From CAYWNA01 sp964459305 (GTDB lineage: Bacteria > Planctomycetota > Planctomycetia > Pirellulales > Pirellulaceae), in the NCBI GenBank assembly GCA_964459305.1, contig CAYWNA010000009.1, positions 1-64,000 of the forward strand: DNA of 64,000 bases, given 5' to 3'. Shown here one piece after another: positions 13,701-22,066 of this stretch. Each line of letters opens with the position of its first letter. Position 1 is the first letter of the stretch. Below the pieces are notes generated by a model. It was not told the DNA's origin and made no database searches. It worked only from the letters and a program-made list of their open reading frames with translations. Made by a program: the position numbers and the translations under genes.

Positions 13701-16700
13701 GGATGCCAGAGATCCGCAGCGGCTGACCGCGTGGGCTCGCCCGTCGGAGCACGAGGCGATTGATAGCATCCTTACGGAAATCGACATCGAAGGTGATGCG
13801 GAATCGGCGTCGCGAGCCGTCATCTACACGCTGGAAGGAATGGATTCCCGCGGCGTCCTTTACGCCATTCGCTTTCTAATGAGTGCGTTTCCCGAAGCGA
13901 GCTTCACTCAGGGCGCCCAGGAGGACCAAGTGGTGGCATGGGCGGCCCCAACGGACCACAAAGAGATCGAGAACCTCGTCGAACAGATGGGCCAGGAGGC
14001 GGCGTCCGAGATCGTCGTCTACGCGCTGAAGAACATCTCGGCCACCAGTGCGTCCAGCGTCCTTCGCACCGCAGTCCCACAGGCGGAATTGACCATCGAC
14101 ACCGAAGACCCGCAGCGTCTGACCGCATGGGCTCGCGCGACCGATCACGACACCATCAAGACGATCCTTGAAAAAATCGATGTGGAAAGCGACCCGGCCA
14201 GTGGGGCCGGCGTCGTGATCTACACGCTGGAGGGCATGGATTCGAGGAATTCCGCCTACACCTACCGCTTCCTGACCACCACGTTCCCGAAAGCTCGATT
14301 CACCATGGGTACGCAGCCCGGCCAGTTGGTGGCATGGGCCTCGGCCAAGGACCACGAAGAGATCAAGGCTCTTGTCGATCAATTGAACAAAGGCCTGCCG
14401 CCCGAGTTGGCTCCGAACGTGGCTGTCTACTCGATGAAGAACATCTCCGCCGCAGCCGCCATGCAGGTTCTCAGTACGGCGGTGCCGAAGGCGCAGTTGA
14501 CCGTGGACGAAGAAGATCCCCAGCGGCTGACCGCATGGGCGAGTCCGAAGGACCACGATACGATTGACACCATCCTTCAGCAGATCGACGTCGAGGGCGA
14601 CGACGCGTCGGCCGCGAAGGTCGTAATCTACACGTTGGATGGGATGGACGCGACCGCGGCCAGCGCCGCTTTGCCGTTTCTGACCAGTACATTTCCCAAG
14701 GCGCGCTTTGCATTGGGCGCCGAAGCCGGACAGTTGGTCGCCTGGGCGGCGGCAAAGGATCACGTCGACATCAAAACCCTTGTCGATCAATTGAACGAGG
14801 GATTGCCGCCGGAGATGGCGCCAAAAGTGGGCGTCTACGCATTGAAGAACATATCGGGTACGGAGGCCACTGAAGTTCTGCAGGCCGCCGTGCCGGAGGC
14901 GAACTTCACGGTCGCCACCGATGACCCGAAACGGCTGACCGCGTGGGCCCGCCCGTCGGACCATCAGAAGATCGATGAGATCCTCCAGGAAATCGACGTC
15001 GAAGCCGACGCCGAATCGGCTGCGCGGGCCGCCATCTACGTTTTGGAGGGAATGAGCCGCACTGGTGCCATCTATTCGGTTCGCTTCCTCCAACAGGCCG
15101 TCCCCGATGCCAACTTCACCCTTGGCTCCGATCTAACTCAATTGGTCGCCTGGGCCAGTCCCAAGGACCATGAGACGATCAAGGAACTGGTCAAGCAATT
15201 GATCGAGGAGTCGCCCGATTCAGCACGAACAGCCAAGGTTTACGGCCTGAAACACGCAACGGCCGAGAGTGCGATTCAGACTCTCAGCACGGCGCTGCCT
15301 GAAGTCACCTTCAACGTCGGCGCCGACTCCAGCCAACTGGTCGCCTGGGCTCGGCCCAACGATCACAAGAAGATCGAACAGATCGTCGAACAGTTGGAGA
15401 TGAAAGGGCCGCCCGAGACGGAGCCCCAAGCGATCGTCTACATACTGCCATCAGCCAGCGCCACCGAGGCGATGCGTGTCCTCCGCGAAACCGTACCACA
15501 GGCCAAGCTCACGATCGGCTCCGAACCGCACCAACTGATCGCTTGGGCCCGCCCTGCCGATCACGAAATCATCAAGGAAATCGTCGACAAAATGACCGAG
15601 AGGGGGCCCGACGACCTGTCGCCGAAGGTGGCTGTCTATAGGGTCCAAGCCGGCGACGCAGAAGGTGCCATCGAATTCCTGCAATCCGCGGTTCCGGATG
15701 CCGATTTTTCAGTGGGCTCCGATCCGCGGCGGCTGATCGCGTGGGCAACTCCATCGGACCACGAAGTGATTAAGAAAGCGGTGGAAGAGATGACGACCGG
15801 CGCGGACCAGATCAGCACGCAGGTCTATCGTTTCCGATACGCCGATCCCATGGCCGCCTACGCCGTGCTTGGCAGCCTAGTGCCCTCGGCCACGATCGCC
15901 ATCGACCAGATCGACCGCACGCTTGTGGTCAGCGGAATGCCCGAAGACCATGCCAAGATCAAAGAGACGATCGACGAGATGGACCGCGACGATGTGGAAG
16001 GGCAACGCCCCGTGGTGCAAGTCCATCGCATCTTGGTAGGTGACCCAGCGAACGTCTTCCAGTCGCTTACGCAGCTTTTCCAACGGGATACCGCGGTTCA
16101 GCTTTCTTTGGACGAGCAGAACGATACGGTGTTGGCCGTGGCGTCGCCAGCCAAGCACGAGCGGATTGCGGAAATGATCAAGGCGGTTGCAGAAGTCGCC
16201 CAGCAGGACGACGACACGACAATGGAACTGTATCCGATGAAGAACATCGACTCGCTAGCGGCCATGGACGTGCTGGATCAGTTGCTTCAGAAGCAGAGTT
16301 CCAAGGCGGAAGTGTCGTACGATTACCGCAGTAACCAACTGGTGGCCATTGGCCGGCCAGAGGATCACGAGGTGATCAAGAAGACGCTCGAACAGCTTCG
16401 CACCGAAGATCTCGTCCTGGAAATTTACGAACTCGATTACGTCGACCCCTTGTCCGCCGAAATGGCCATCTCGCGCCAATACAGCGAAGAAGGCGCGAAT
16501 GCACCGCAAATCGATACGGACCCGATGACCGAACAGCTGTTCGTCCGCGCCAGCGAAGAACAACAAAAGGAGATCCGCGACCTGCTGATCAAGATGGGCG
16601 AGACGAAGTTGAAGTTCCTGGAAGGCCGCGACGGCCGGGCCATGCGGACACTGAGATTACAGGGCGATGTTTCCAAGGCGCTCGAAGAAATTCAGCGTCT

Positions 16701-17943
16701 GTGGCCAACATTGCGAGACAACGAAATCCGCATCGTTTCGCCCGATACCCCCGTCCCACCTTCGAAGCCCGCGCCTGCCGCTGAGAAGCCTGCGGATAAG
16801 GCCGCTGTGGCGGCCCCGGCAAAGCTCAAGTCTCCAAAGAAGAAGCCGGCAGACAAAGCAGCACGCGCTCCTGCGGGAAAGCCAGCCGCCGCAAAGCAGA
16901 GCGCCGACAAGCCGGTTGAACCGCCGAAAGAGAAAGCTGCTCCCAAGAAATCTGTGGAGGGCAAGGCCGACAATCCCAAACGTGCCAAGGGCAAAGCCGC
17001 ATCTGCCAAAGCAAACGCCAAGGACAGATCACGGAAAACGACCATGCGCGATGATGCTGCATGGGGCAACGACTGGTTCTTCGTCGCTCACATCCAGTCG
17101 GGCGAAGCCACGGAAGAAGAAACGGAGAAACCGAAACCCTCCGCCGATGATGCAGAGAAGCCAACAGACCAGAATCCGCCAGTTCCGGCTGCAAAACAGA
17201 CGGAGGAAACGGAAGCCGAATCCCCGGCCAAACCCCCGCCCCTGTTCGTCGTGCCCGGTGACAACAGCGTCACGATTGTATCCGACGACCCCGAGGCACT
17301 TCGGCAGTTCGAGGAACTCCTGCGAACGCTCTTGCCGGGCTCTGCGGAGATCGGGCGGAATATCAGCATTTTCGAACTGGAAAACTCCAACGCCATCGAA
17401 GTCGCCGAAAGACTGCGTGAATTATTCAGCTCCAGTCTTTCGAGTTGGCGGCGCGGCACATTGCCGGTGGCGATCGTGCCCGACGAACGACTGAACACCA
17501 TCGTGGTTCAGGGCAGCCGCATCGACCGCGAAACCATCGAGGGTCTGGTACGCGTGCTTGATTCCGACCAAGGGGAAGGCGCCAAGCCAAGACTGATCCC
17601 CCTCCGCTTCGCGGACGCAGGCGAAGTCGCTTCGGTGATTCAAGACGTGTTCCGTTCGAGAATGACTCCGACGACCAGTCGAAGCCGCACTTCGACCTCC
17701 GTCCGCAGGCAGACACCAAGCGTAGCCGTGGACGAGAAGACCAATTCGCTGGTCGTGATGGCAACGTCGCCGCTGCTGGAAGAAATCGTCGAACTGGCCA
17801 ATACGCTGGATCAAACCGCCGGCGAAAACCCAGCCCGGCGAGTAAAGATCATTTCGCTCAAAAAAGCAAGCGCCTCGCGTGTGGAAGAAGCTCTGCAACG
17901 AATCCTCAATTCGCGATCCCCAACTACGCGCCGGGCTCGTTGA
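7654..17943 (+). CDS. Giant secretin-N module array protein, second part (continuation after gap)
   Basis: This continues the same protein; the first ATG after the gap (7666) is internal to a module and not a real start. About 44 more modules run to about 16610. In most of this stretch two subtypes alternate: an A type (YTLEGMD ... FPKARF ... GQVVAWA.KDH) and a B type (YSLKNI ... AVPQA ... PQRLTAWAR.EDH). They form pairs of about 400 bp. At about 16740-17090 an Ala/Lys/Pro-rich, histone-H1-like tract interrupts a module. Acidic linker follows, then two longer, more canonical secretin N domains. The last module stops early (ending SPTTRRAR) and no secretin pore domain follows. With the first part, about 5,930 residues lie in the window. 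The convergent neighbour is a GspE-type ATPase. A truncated C-terminus and a natural barrel-less scaffold are both possible. Confidence 0.85.
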   Translation, partial: TYYAVNFLTSTFPKARFAQGVEPGQVVAWASTKDHEKIKTLVDQLIQESPTDVAVYSLKSITAASALQVLQSAVPDAKLTVDAEDPQRLTALAKSEDHEAIKKIIETIDVEGATDSAATAVIYTLDRMDASAASYAVSFLTTAFPKARFVPGARPGQVVAWATPKDHTEIKNLIDQMIQEPAAELAPKVAVYDLKFITPASAQQILQTAVPQAQFTVDAGNPQRLTAWARPSEHETIAGIVKDIDVEGEESSSQAVVYTLEAMDPSGSTYIVPFLTGAFPKARFSQGVEPGQVVAWATAKEHEQIKALIDQLGQASPENAPTAAVYSLKSITASDAIQFLQTAVPRAQFTPNASDPQRLTAWARPSHQEAIENVLKIIDVESDAASSSNAVIYKIKGMGPSTGLYKLRFLSNAFPKANFTLGAESDQIVAWATAKDHEEIKNLIDQFGEEAASEIVVYSLKNISATNASSVIQTAVPQARITMDADNPQRLTAWARQEDHDAIQKILATIDVEGDEDSSATVVVYRLEGMTYSGATYAVRFLTSTFPKARFTAGVEPGQVVAWASAKDHEQIQILVDQLTEQPESDVAVYSLKSITAASALQVLQTAVPKAKFTPDAGDPQRLTAVASSEDHEAVKKILETIDVEGDVDSAATAVIYTMKGMTASSAYYRIQFLTRAFPKATFTQGAAADQIVAWATPKDQEEIKGLIDQFDEEAASEIVVYSLKNISATNASSVLRTAVPQAQVTTDIENPQRLTAWARQEDHDTIQEVLATVDVEGAADSAATAVIYTLEGLDATGAIYAVRFLTTAFPKARIVSGAQPGQVVAWATPKDHTEIKTLIDQMGQGPPPELAPKLTVYGLKFVSGADASQVLQTAVPQAKFTVSREEPQRLSVWARPSEHDTIAAILQELDVEGDVESSSTAIVYTLEGMSPSGAFYAVRFLGGAVPKAQFTVGVEPGQIVAWASAKDHEQIKTLVDSMTKERATDVAVYSLKAITAAGALQVLQSAVPKAKLNADRDNPQRLTALASSEDHEAIKKILETIDVEGDADSAANAVIYTMKGMDSRSGYYRLQFLTRAFPKATFTQGAEADQIVAWATAKDHEKIKSLIDQFDEEAASEIVVYSLKNITATNASGVLRTAVPQAEITVDADNPQRMTAWARQEDHDTIQKVLTTIDVEGDEDSSATVVVYRLEGMRSSGAIYAVRFLMTTFPKARFTSGVEPGQIVAWASAKDHEQIQTLVDQMTEEPESDVAVYSLKSITAAGALQVLQSAVPKAKLTPDIDDPQRLTAVASSEDHEAIKKILDTIDVEGAADSAAAAVIYTIKGMDTRTGYYKLRFLASAFPKASFTMGAEGDQIVAWATAKDQEKIKKLIDQFGEEAASEIVVYSLKNTSATNASGVLRTAVPQAEITVDTDNPQRLTAWARQEDHDTIEKVLATIDVEGDADSAAMAVIYTLEGMDASGASYAVTFLTTAFPKARIVLGSQPGQVVAWATPKDHTEIKSLIDQLSQGPPPELAPKVTVYGLKFISAADASQVLQTAVPQAQFTVSADAPQRLAAWARPSEHQVIAGILQELDTEGDAESASRAVVYKLEGMSAQNALYTIRFLMGAVPKARFTQGAKAEQVVAWATAKDHAEIKSLIEQLGRKAVSEIVVYSLKNISASNASTVLQTAVPEAKLTMDNEDPQRLTAYASQPDHQKIKTILEKIDVESDAAFAAKVVIYTLEGMDVTTAGEAQEFLTTTFPDARFALGAEAGQMVAWAAAKDHEDIQALVDQLNQGPSPEQAPKASVYAVKNISAADAMQVLEAAVPQANFTAASDDPQRLTAWARPSEHDTITAILQEIDVEGDAESASRVGIYTLEGMESRSVYYAIRFLMGVFPTARFTQGAKEDQVVAWATAKDQEEIKSLIDQLGKAEATEVVIYTLEGMDTRRSAYTLRFLFTAFPTARFTEGSEPGQLVAWASAKDHQQIKALVDQLNQGPPPDQAQKIAVYTVKNITAQSAMQVLSEAVPTADVTVDARDPQRLTAWARPSEHEAIDSILTEIDIEGDAESASRAVIYTLEGMDSRGVLYAIRFLMSAFPEASFTQGAQEDQVVAWAAPTDHKEIENLVEQMGQEAASEIVVYALKNISATSASSVLRTAVPQAELTIDTEDPQRLTAWARATDHDTIKTILEKIDVESDPASGAGVVIYTLEGMDSRNSAYTYRFLTTTFPKARFTMGTQPGQLVAWASAKDHEEIKALVDQLNKGLPPELAPNVAVYSMKNISAAAAMQVLSTAVPKAQLTVDEEDPQRLTAWASPKDHDTIDTILQQIDVEGDDASAAKVVIYTLDGMDATAASAALPFLTSTFPKARFALGAEAGQLVAWAAAKDHVDIKTLVDQLNEGLPPEMAPKVGVYALKNISGTEATEVLQAAVPEANFTVATDDPKRLTAWARPSDHQKIDEILQEIDVEADAESAARAAIYVLEGMSRTGAIYSVRFLQQAVPDANFTLGSDLTQLVAWASPKDHETIKELVKQLIEESPDSARTAKVYGLKHATAESAIQTLSTALPEVTFNVGADSSQLVAWARPNDHKKIEQIVEQLEMKGPPETEPQAIVYILPSASATEAMRVLRETVPQAKLTIGSEPHQLIAWARPADHEIIKEIVDKMTERGPDDLSPKVAVYRVQAGDAEGAIEFLQSAVPDADFSVGSDPRRLIAWATPSDHEVIKKAVEEMTTGADQISTQVYRFRYADPMAAYAVLGSLVPSATIAIDQIDRTLVVSGMPEDHAKIKETIDEMDRDDVEGQRPVVQVHRILVGDPANVFQSLTQLFQRDTAVQLSLDEQNDTVLAVASPAKHERIAEMIKAVAEVAQQDDDTTMELYPMKNIDSLAAMDVLDQLLQKQSSKAEVSYDYRSNQLVAIGRPEDHEVIKKTLEQLRTEDLVLEIYELDYVDPLSAEMAISRQYSEEGANAPQIDTDPMTEQLFVRASEEQQKEIRDLLIKMGETKLKFLEGRDGRAMRTLRLQGDVSKALEEIQRLWPTLRDNEIRIVSPDTPVPPSKPAPAAEKPADKAAVAAPAKLKSPKKKPADKAARAPAGKPAAAKQSADKPVEPPKEKAAPKKSVEGKADNPKRAKGKAASAKANAKDRSRKTTMRDDAAWGNDWFFVAHIQSGEATEEETEKPKPSADDAEKPTDQNPPVPAAKQTEETEAESPAKPPPLFVVPGDNSVTIVSDDPEALRQFEELLRTLLPGSAEIGRNISIFELENSNAIEVAERLRELFSSSLSSWRRGTLPVAIVPDERLNTIVVQGSRIDRETIEGLVRVLDSDQGEGAKPRLIPLRFADAGEVASVIQDVFRSRMTPTTSRSRTSTSVRRQTPSVAVDEKTNSLVVMATSPLLEEIVELANTLDQTAGENPARRVKIISLKKASASRVEEALQRILNSRSPTTRRAR

Positions 17944-17986
17944 AGTGGTCCAGCTTCACCCAAACGTTGCATACCACCGTGGCGAG

Positions 17987-18122
17987 CGGCGGGCGTTAGC
18001 CCGCTGATTGAAGTGGCAAACCTCACCCGGTATATCTATCGGAGGACCTCACCACCGGTGAATTCTGGAACGGTGTATGGAATATTCGATTTATTCGAGG
18101 AATCAGGGGCCTGACGGGCCCC
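17987..18122. terminator. Two hairpins between convergent genes, possible terminators
   Basis: Stem-loop 1: GCGGGC (17989-17994), loop GTTA, GCCCGC (17999-18004), extendable by one wobble and one C:G pair. Stem-loop 2: GGGGCC (18106-18111), 5-nt loop, GGCCCC (18117-18122). Both lie in the 208-bp space between the stop codons of the giant gene and gspE. Neither has a T-run, so the terminator role is tentative. The first could also be a copy of a dispersed palindrome. Confidence 0.35.
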
Positions 18123-18151
18123 GCTCGCCGACTTGTCTGCAACCTACGGAT

Positions 18152-19867
18152 TCAGTCAGACTTGGTCACACGGCCCACTTCATCAATGCTGGTCAGACCG
18201 CGGCATACCTTTCTCCAGCCATCCTGGCGCAATGTTCTCATTCCTGCTTTTACGGCTGCTTCTTTAACGATGTTCGTGGGCGTCCGCTCGCTGGTCAGAC
18301 CACGGACCTGGTCGTCGGTCACAAGAAGCTCGTACAAACCTATTCGTCCGTTGTATCCCGTGTTCCGGCAGTGGCGGCAGCCGGCCGAGCGGTAGATCGT
18401 GACGCCGCTCTCTTGGTAGTCCTGAAACGGGAAATCGTCGGGTACGTCATCGGGACTTGGCGTGTATGGCGCACGACACTCCTGACAAAGCGTACGCGCC
18501 AATCGCTGGGCCATTACCCCTTCCACCGTGCTGCACACCAGATACGGCTCGACGCCCATGTCCACCAATCGCATAAATGCGCCGGCTGCATCGTTGGTGT
18601 GCAATGTGCTGAGGACCAAATGGCCGGTCAACGACGCCTGCACCGCATTCTCGGCCGTCTCCAGATCGCGGATCTCGCCGACCAGCACGATATCGGGATC
18701 GTGTCGCAGAATACTTCGCAGGCTGGTGGCAAATGTCAATCCGACCTTGGTGTGAACTTGGATCTGATTGATACCATCCAGATGGTATTCGATCGGGTCC
18801 TCGGTGGTGATGATTTTGGACTCTTCGTTTTTGATCTCATTCAAGGCACTGTACAGCGTCGTGGTCTTCCCCGATCCACTCGGCCCAGTAACCAGGACGA
18901 TCCCGTGCGGCTGGCTGATGATGTGGTTGAACTGTTCGTAAGCATCCTCCTCCAAACCGATTCCACGGAGCGAGAAAATCATGCGTTCCTTGTCCAGGAT
19001 TCGCATGACAATCCCTTCGCCGTGCAACGTGGGAATCACGGAAACACGGACGTCGATTTCACGTCCCGCAATACGCAGCTTCATCCGGCCGTCCTGCGGT
19101 ACGCGCCGCTCGGCGATATTCAATCTCGCCATGATCTTCAAACGGCTGATGATGGCGGACTGAAAGCGGTTGATCCTGGGCGGCGCCGGTTGGGCCTGCA
19201 GTACGCCGTCGATCCGATAACGGATTTCCATTCCGGCGCCCTGGGCCTCCAAATGGATGTCGCTTGCCCGTGCCTCGATCGCTTCGGCAAGAATCTCGTT
19301 GACCAAGCGGACGACCGACGCTTCTTGCGCCTCCTCGGCCGCCTCGGATTGATCCCACTCAAGGTCTTCGAGAATCTCGACCTTCTCTTCCTGCTGACCC
19401 CGAATCGCGATCAGGTGCCCCACCGTCTCGGCTCCCACGCCCAGGTGTGCCTTGACCAGCCGCGTCAATTCTTCGGGCATGGCGATGACCGGGATGACGC
19501 TCATCCCAACCGCCGCGCTAGTCGCATCCAAAGCGTCCAGGTCGAATGGGTTGCCTACCGCAACGACCAATGATTGGCCCGTCCGGCTGATTGGAAAAAC
19601 CCGATGGCGATGGATGAGTTTGATGGGAAAGTCGACCAGAAGCGTATCGTCGATTTTGGCGGTGGCCAAGTCCAGGAATTCCACTCCCAGCACTTCGCCG
19701 ATGGCCCGCAAAACTTCCTCACCCGACCTAAAACCAAGATCAAGCGCAACCTGTTCGATCTGCCCGTCTCCGGCCAGGCATTTGCGAGCGTGATTGCACT
19801 CGTCAAGAGAGAGACGGCGCGGTTGACCGCGATGAAGACCGCTCGCGTCCGTCTCATCCGCTGACAT
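18152..19867 (-). CDS. gspE: GspE/PulE/PilB-type secretion or pilus assembly ATPase
   Basis: The product is 571 aa, a usual length. The N-terminal MshEN/GspE-N region spans about residues 20-150. Then come Walker A GPSGSGKTT (about 328), the Asp box with TTEDPIEY (about 354-361), Walker B VGEIRDLETA (about 396), the His box STLHTND (about 420) and a four-Cys zinc site (C461, C464, C497, C500) typical of GspE/PilB. These hexameric cytoplasmic ATPases power pseudopilus or type IV pilus assembly. It lies about 20 bp downstream of a FlgI-like gene on the same strand, so the two probably form an operon. It converges on the giant secretin-N array gene. No other T2SS or T4P genes are in the window, so the exact machine is undetermined. 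Confidence 0.93.
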   Translation of the reverse strand: MSADETDASGLHRGQPRRLSLDECNHARKCLAGDGQIEQVALDLGFRSGEEVLRAIGEVLGVEFLDLATAKIDDTLLVDFPIKLIHRHRVFPISRTGQSLVVAVGNPFDLDALDATSAAVGMSVIPVIAMPEELTRLVKAHLGVGAETVGHLIAIRGQQEEKVEILEDLEWDQSEAAEEAQEASVVRLVNEILAEAIEARASDIHLEAQGAGMEIRYRIDGVLQAQPAPPRINRFQSAIISRLKIMARLNIAERRVPQDGRMKLRIAGREIDVRVSVIPTLHGEGIVMRILDKERMIFSLRGIGLEEDAYEQFNHIISQPHGIVLVTGPSGSGKTTTLYSALNEIKNEESKIITTEDPIEYHLDGINQIQVHTKVGLTFATSLRSILRHDPDIVLVGEIRDLETAENAVQASLTGHLVLSTLHTNDAAGAFMRLVDMGVEPYLVCSTVEGVMAQRLARTLCQECRAPYTPSPDDVPDDFPFQDYQESGVTIYRSAGCRHCRNTGYNGRIGLYELLVTDDQVRGLTSERTPTNIVKEAAVKAGMRTLRQDGWRKVCRGLTSIDEVGRVTKSD

Positions 19868-19889
19868 AGATTCCCTCCGTCAGACTTGG

Positions 19890-20870
19890 CTAGCCTTCCG
19901 ATTCGTCGGTGCTTGCGATCGGCGCCGGCAGCTTCAGAATCTGGGTGATAAACGCCACCGGGTCCTCCTCGTATTGCGCGGGGACAGACACCTCGACGTT
20001 GAAGCGGTTCAGCGCTTTGGCCACCGGCTGGTCGGCGGCTTTCATTTGCATGTTGATCAGGTCCACCACGTCCTGAGCGATGGAAAATTGGGCGTGCTCT
20101 TCGCTCAGTACCAACGTGACTTTGCCGTCCTGAGCGAACTCGTCGCAAATGTCGCTCTCCACCAGACAGCCGCCGACAACCGAGCGCGGCCCGCTGGTCC
20201 TATGCGTGTCGCTGTCGATCGGTCCGGCGGCAATAGCCACCTTGGCTTCCTTGGCCGGCCCCAGCGTGGAGAGGGGCGTGGCGAGCAAGTAACCGCTTTC
20301 TAGGCTCCCTCCGTCGATGCCCTTTACCTCGCAATCCACGCGGTCGCCCTGACGAAGGCCTTCTGGCGGCACCTCGGCCGTAACGGCGACTACGGTCAAC
20401 TGATCGACGCCTTGAAGTTGCTCGACGATGGCTTTCTGCGAGTCTTCATCGCCGATGGGGTAATTCAGCAGGTTCAGCAACTTGACCAGTTTGGCAACAT
20501 CAGCCGCTGTGGGGCCATCTTCTTCGTCCTCGCCGGCCTGATTGGCGGCAATAGCTTTCAGATTGAGCACCAGCCCGAATCCGTGAAGGTTGCCTCTCTG
20601 GAAGTGCTTCACTTCGCAGATATCGCCGACCGCAGGCCCCTTCTGCTGCCCCTCAACAAAGGCCAGCGCGCGGAGTACTGCGTCGGACGGTTCGGCAGCC
20701 GCGGCCGGCGCCGCAACGGCCGGTTTCGTGGCGGGCTGGCCCGGCGCCACTTTGACCGGAGCCGGCTTGGCGGGCGCCTTCGGTGTCGAAGGCTTCTCTT
20801 GCGCTTGGCTCGTTGCCACATTCAAAAGCCAAATCGCCGTACACACGATTACGAGGGTCGCCTGTCTCAT
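19890..20870 (-). CDS. FlgI-like (flagellar P-ring related) exported protein
   Basis: The product is 326 aa with an N-terminal signal peptide (hydrophobic core about residues 4-20, AQA-type cleavage), followed by a Pro/Ala/Lys-rich linker to about residue 60. The segments GDICEVKHFQRGN and HGFGLVLNL, and later VTAEVPPEGLRQGDRVD followed by GSLESGYLLATPL, match the conserved FlgI pattern. In FlgI, a G-x-G-V-V-x-G-L motif is followed by V-x-A-x-L-P-P-x-x-x-x-G-D and GGTLLxTPL. FlgI forms the periplasmic P-ring. No other flagellar gene is nearby and the gene precedes gspE by about 20 bp, so a FlgI-like domain reused in an envelope secretion or pilus complex is the more likely reading. A homologue of genuine FlgI remains possible. 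Confidence 0.7.
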   Translation of the reverse strand: MRQATLVIVCTAIWLLNVATSQAQEKPSTPKAPAKPAPVKVAPGQPATKPAVAAPAAAAEPSDAVLRALAFVEGQQKGPAVGDICEVKHFQRGNLHGFGLVLNLKAIAANQAGEDEEDGPTAADVAKLVKLLNLLNYPIGDEDSQKAIVEQLQGVDQLTVVAVTAEVPPEGLRQGDRVDCEVKGIDGGSLESGYLLATPLSTLGPAKEAKVAIAAGPIDSDTHRTSGPRSVVGGCLVESDICDEFAQDGKVTLVLSEEHAQFSIAQDVVDLINMQMKAADQPVAKALNRFNVEVSVPAQYEEDPVAFITQILKLPAPIASTDESEG

Positions 20871-21009
20871 GGTCGTTGTCTCCTGCTGTTAGGTGAGTCG
20901 AATTCGAAGGCTATGGCCGATGCCGATCTGGCAGATCGGTAACGCAGCCATGTTCGGGTGAGATTGGTGTGGGACACTCCACATCGGGTGTCAAAACGGT
21001 GGGCAGGTT

Positions 21010-21903
21010 TTACTTGTTCTTGCCACTCGATTTCTTCTTGCTGTTGAGCCTTTCCTTGCGGAGCAGTTCCTTTTTCAAGCGACGAGCCTCGATGTCTTCC
21101 GGCAGCGGTTTCCCGGCACTGCTTTCCACCGTGTCCGCCACCGGCTCTTCCTCGCTGGGCTCCTCGACGTCTGCTGGCTTGGTTTCCGCGATCACTCTCG
21201 CCCGTGGACTACGCAGACTCTCCTGTGCAGTAACGACCCCGTCGCCATTGGCATCGTATCGGGTGAACTCAAGCAACGTCGCCTGCGATGTATCGGGAGC
21301 ATACTCGGCCAACGTCAGTTGTGCATCGCCATCCGCATCGCGGACGAGAAACCAACTTGGCAGGCCTTTAGGTAAACGACTTCGCGGAACGGTGAACTTC
21401 TGGCTGCCTCGTTTGATTCGCTGCGATGATTTGCCAGACACTGCATTCGCAGGGGCACCCCGGTCGGCCTTGTTCAAGCTGTCCTTTGCGAGACCGGGCT
21501 TCTTCCGGGCGTTTGGGATGGCGTCCGGATTCAGGAGCGACGGATAGCGAATTTTGCCCTCGGTGGTTGCTGGCATCAGCCGAATCTTCCGACGATATCC
21601 ATACCGAGTGACGTGCTCGGCCAACTCCTTGGCGGTAATCACCGTATTGCGGTCCCGATCGATGATTCGCGGGTCTCCGCTCATCCCCTCCCATTCGCTT
21701 GCTTGCAGTTCCCCGTCGCCGTCCGTGTCGTGTTCGTCCACGATTCGCTGTGCATATCGAAGGATCTTGACCGGAGGGGACATGGGACGTCGTGCGGGAA
21801 CGCGACTGGCCGCCGCATCTGCAAAGGCTGAAGAGCACACTGACCCGAACAGAAAGAAAAACAGCAACACGCGTACACTGCGTTCGAACATATCAGCCAC
21901 CAT
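21010..21903 (-). CDS. Exported EF-hand (calcium-binding) protein
   Basis: The start was placed at the ATG at 21903 (alternative 21891), because it gives a signal peptide with a Phe/Leu-rich core ending near SSAFA. The longer open frame to 22182 runs through a palindromic repeat and is unlikely to be coding. Four EF-hand-type loops are visible: DTDGDGELQASE, DRDRNTVITAKE, DADGDAQLTLAE and DANGDGVVTAQE. The second loop is degenerate. The C-terminus is acidic, then very Lys-rich (KKELLRKERLNSKKKSS). Proteins of this kind are common in planctomycetes and have no defined role; calcium binding in the periplasm or outside is the likely biochemical property. Confidence 0.8.
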   Translation of the reverse strand: MVADMFERSVRVLLFFFLFGSVCSSAFADAAASRVPARRPMSPPVKILRYAQRIVDEHDTDGDGELQASEWEGMSGDPRIIDRDRNTVITAKELAEHVTRYGYRRKIRLMPATTEGKIRYPSLLNPDAIPNARKKPGLAKDSLNKADRGAPANAVSGKSSQRIKRGSQKFTVPRSRLPKGLPSWFLVRDADGDAQLTLAEYAPDTSQATLLEFTRYDANGDGVVTAQESLRSPRARVIAETKPADVEEPSEEEPVADTVESSAGKPLPEDIEARRLKKELLRKERLNSKKKSSGKNK

Positions 21904-21986
21904 TTGGGCGATCAAAACCGCCTGCGAATGTCCAACAATCCTAACACACCAGTGTACTGTAGGAACGCGAAAGAAACAACTTCCTC

Positions 21987-22066
21987 GTTTAACCGCGACC
22001 CGCCAGGGGAGCGAGTGGGTAACCACCGTCGCGTGGGCGCGCTCCCCTGGCGGCTTGCGGTTAAAC
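21987..22066. repeat. Intergenic palindrome (27-bp arms)
   Basis: The left arm at 21987-22013 and the right arm at 22040-22066 are inverted repeats matching at 25 of 27 positions (arm begins GTTTAACCGC). They enclose a 26-nt loop. It lies between the divergent EF-hand and sulfatase genes; the rest of 21904-22199 shows nothing recognisable. It looks like a dispersed planctomycete repeat, but only one copy is in this window. Confidence 0.85.

Noticed and set aside
18077..19573. Long open frame on the + strand (498 codons)
   Set aside because: It is the complement of the gspE gene, whose protein has all family motifs; the + strand product shows no recognisable domain.
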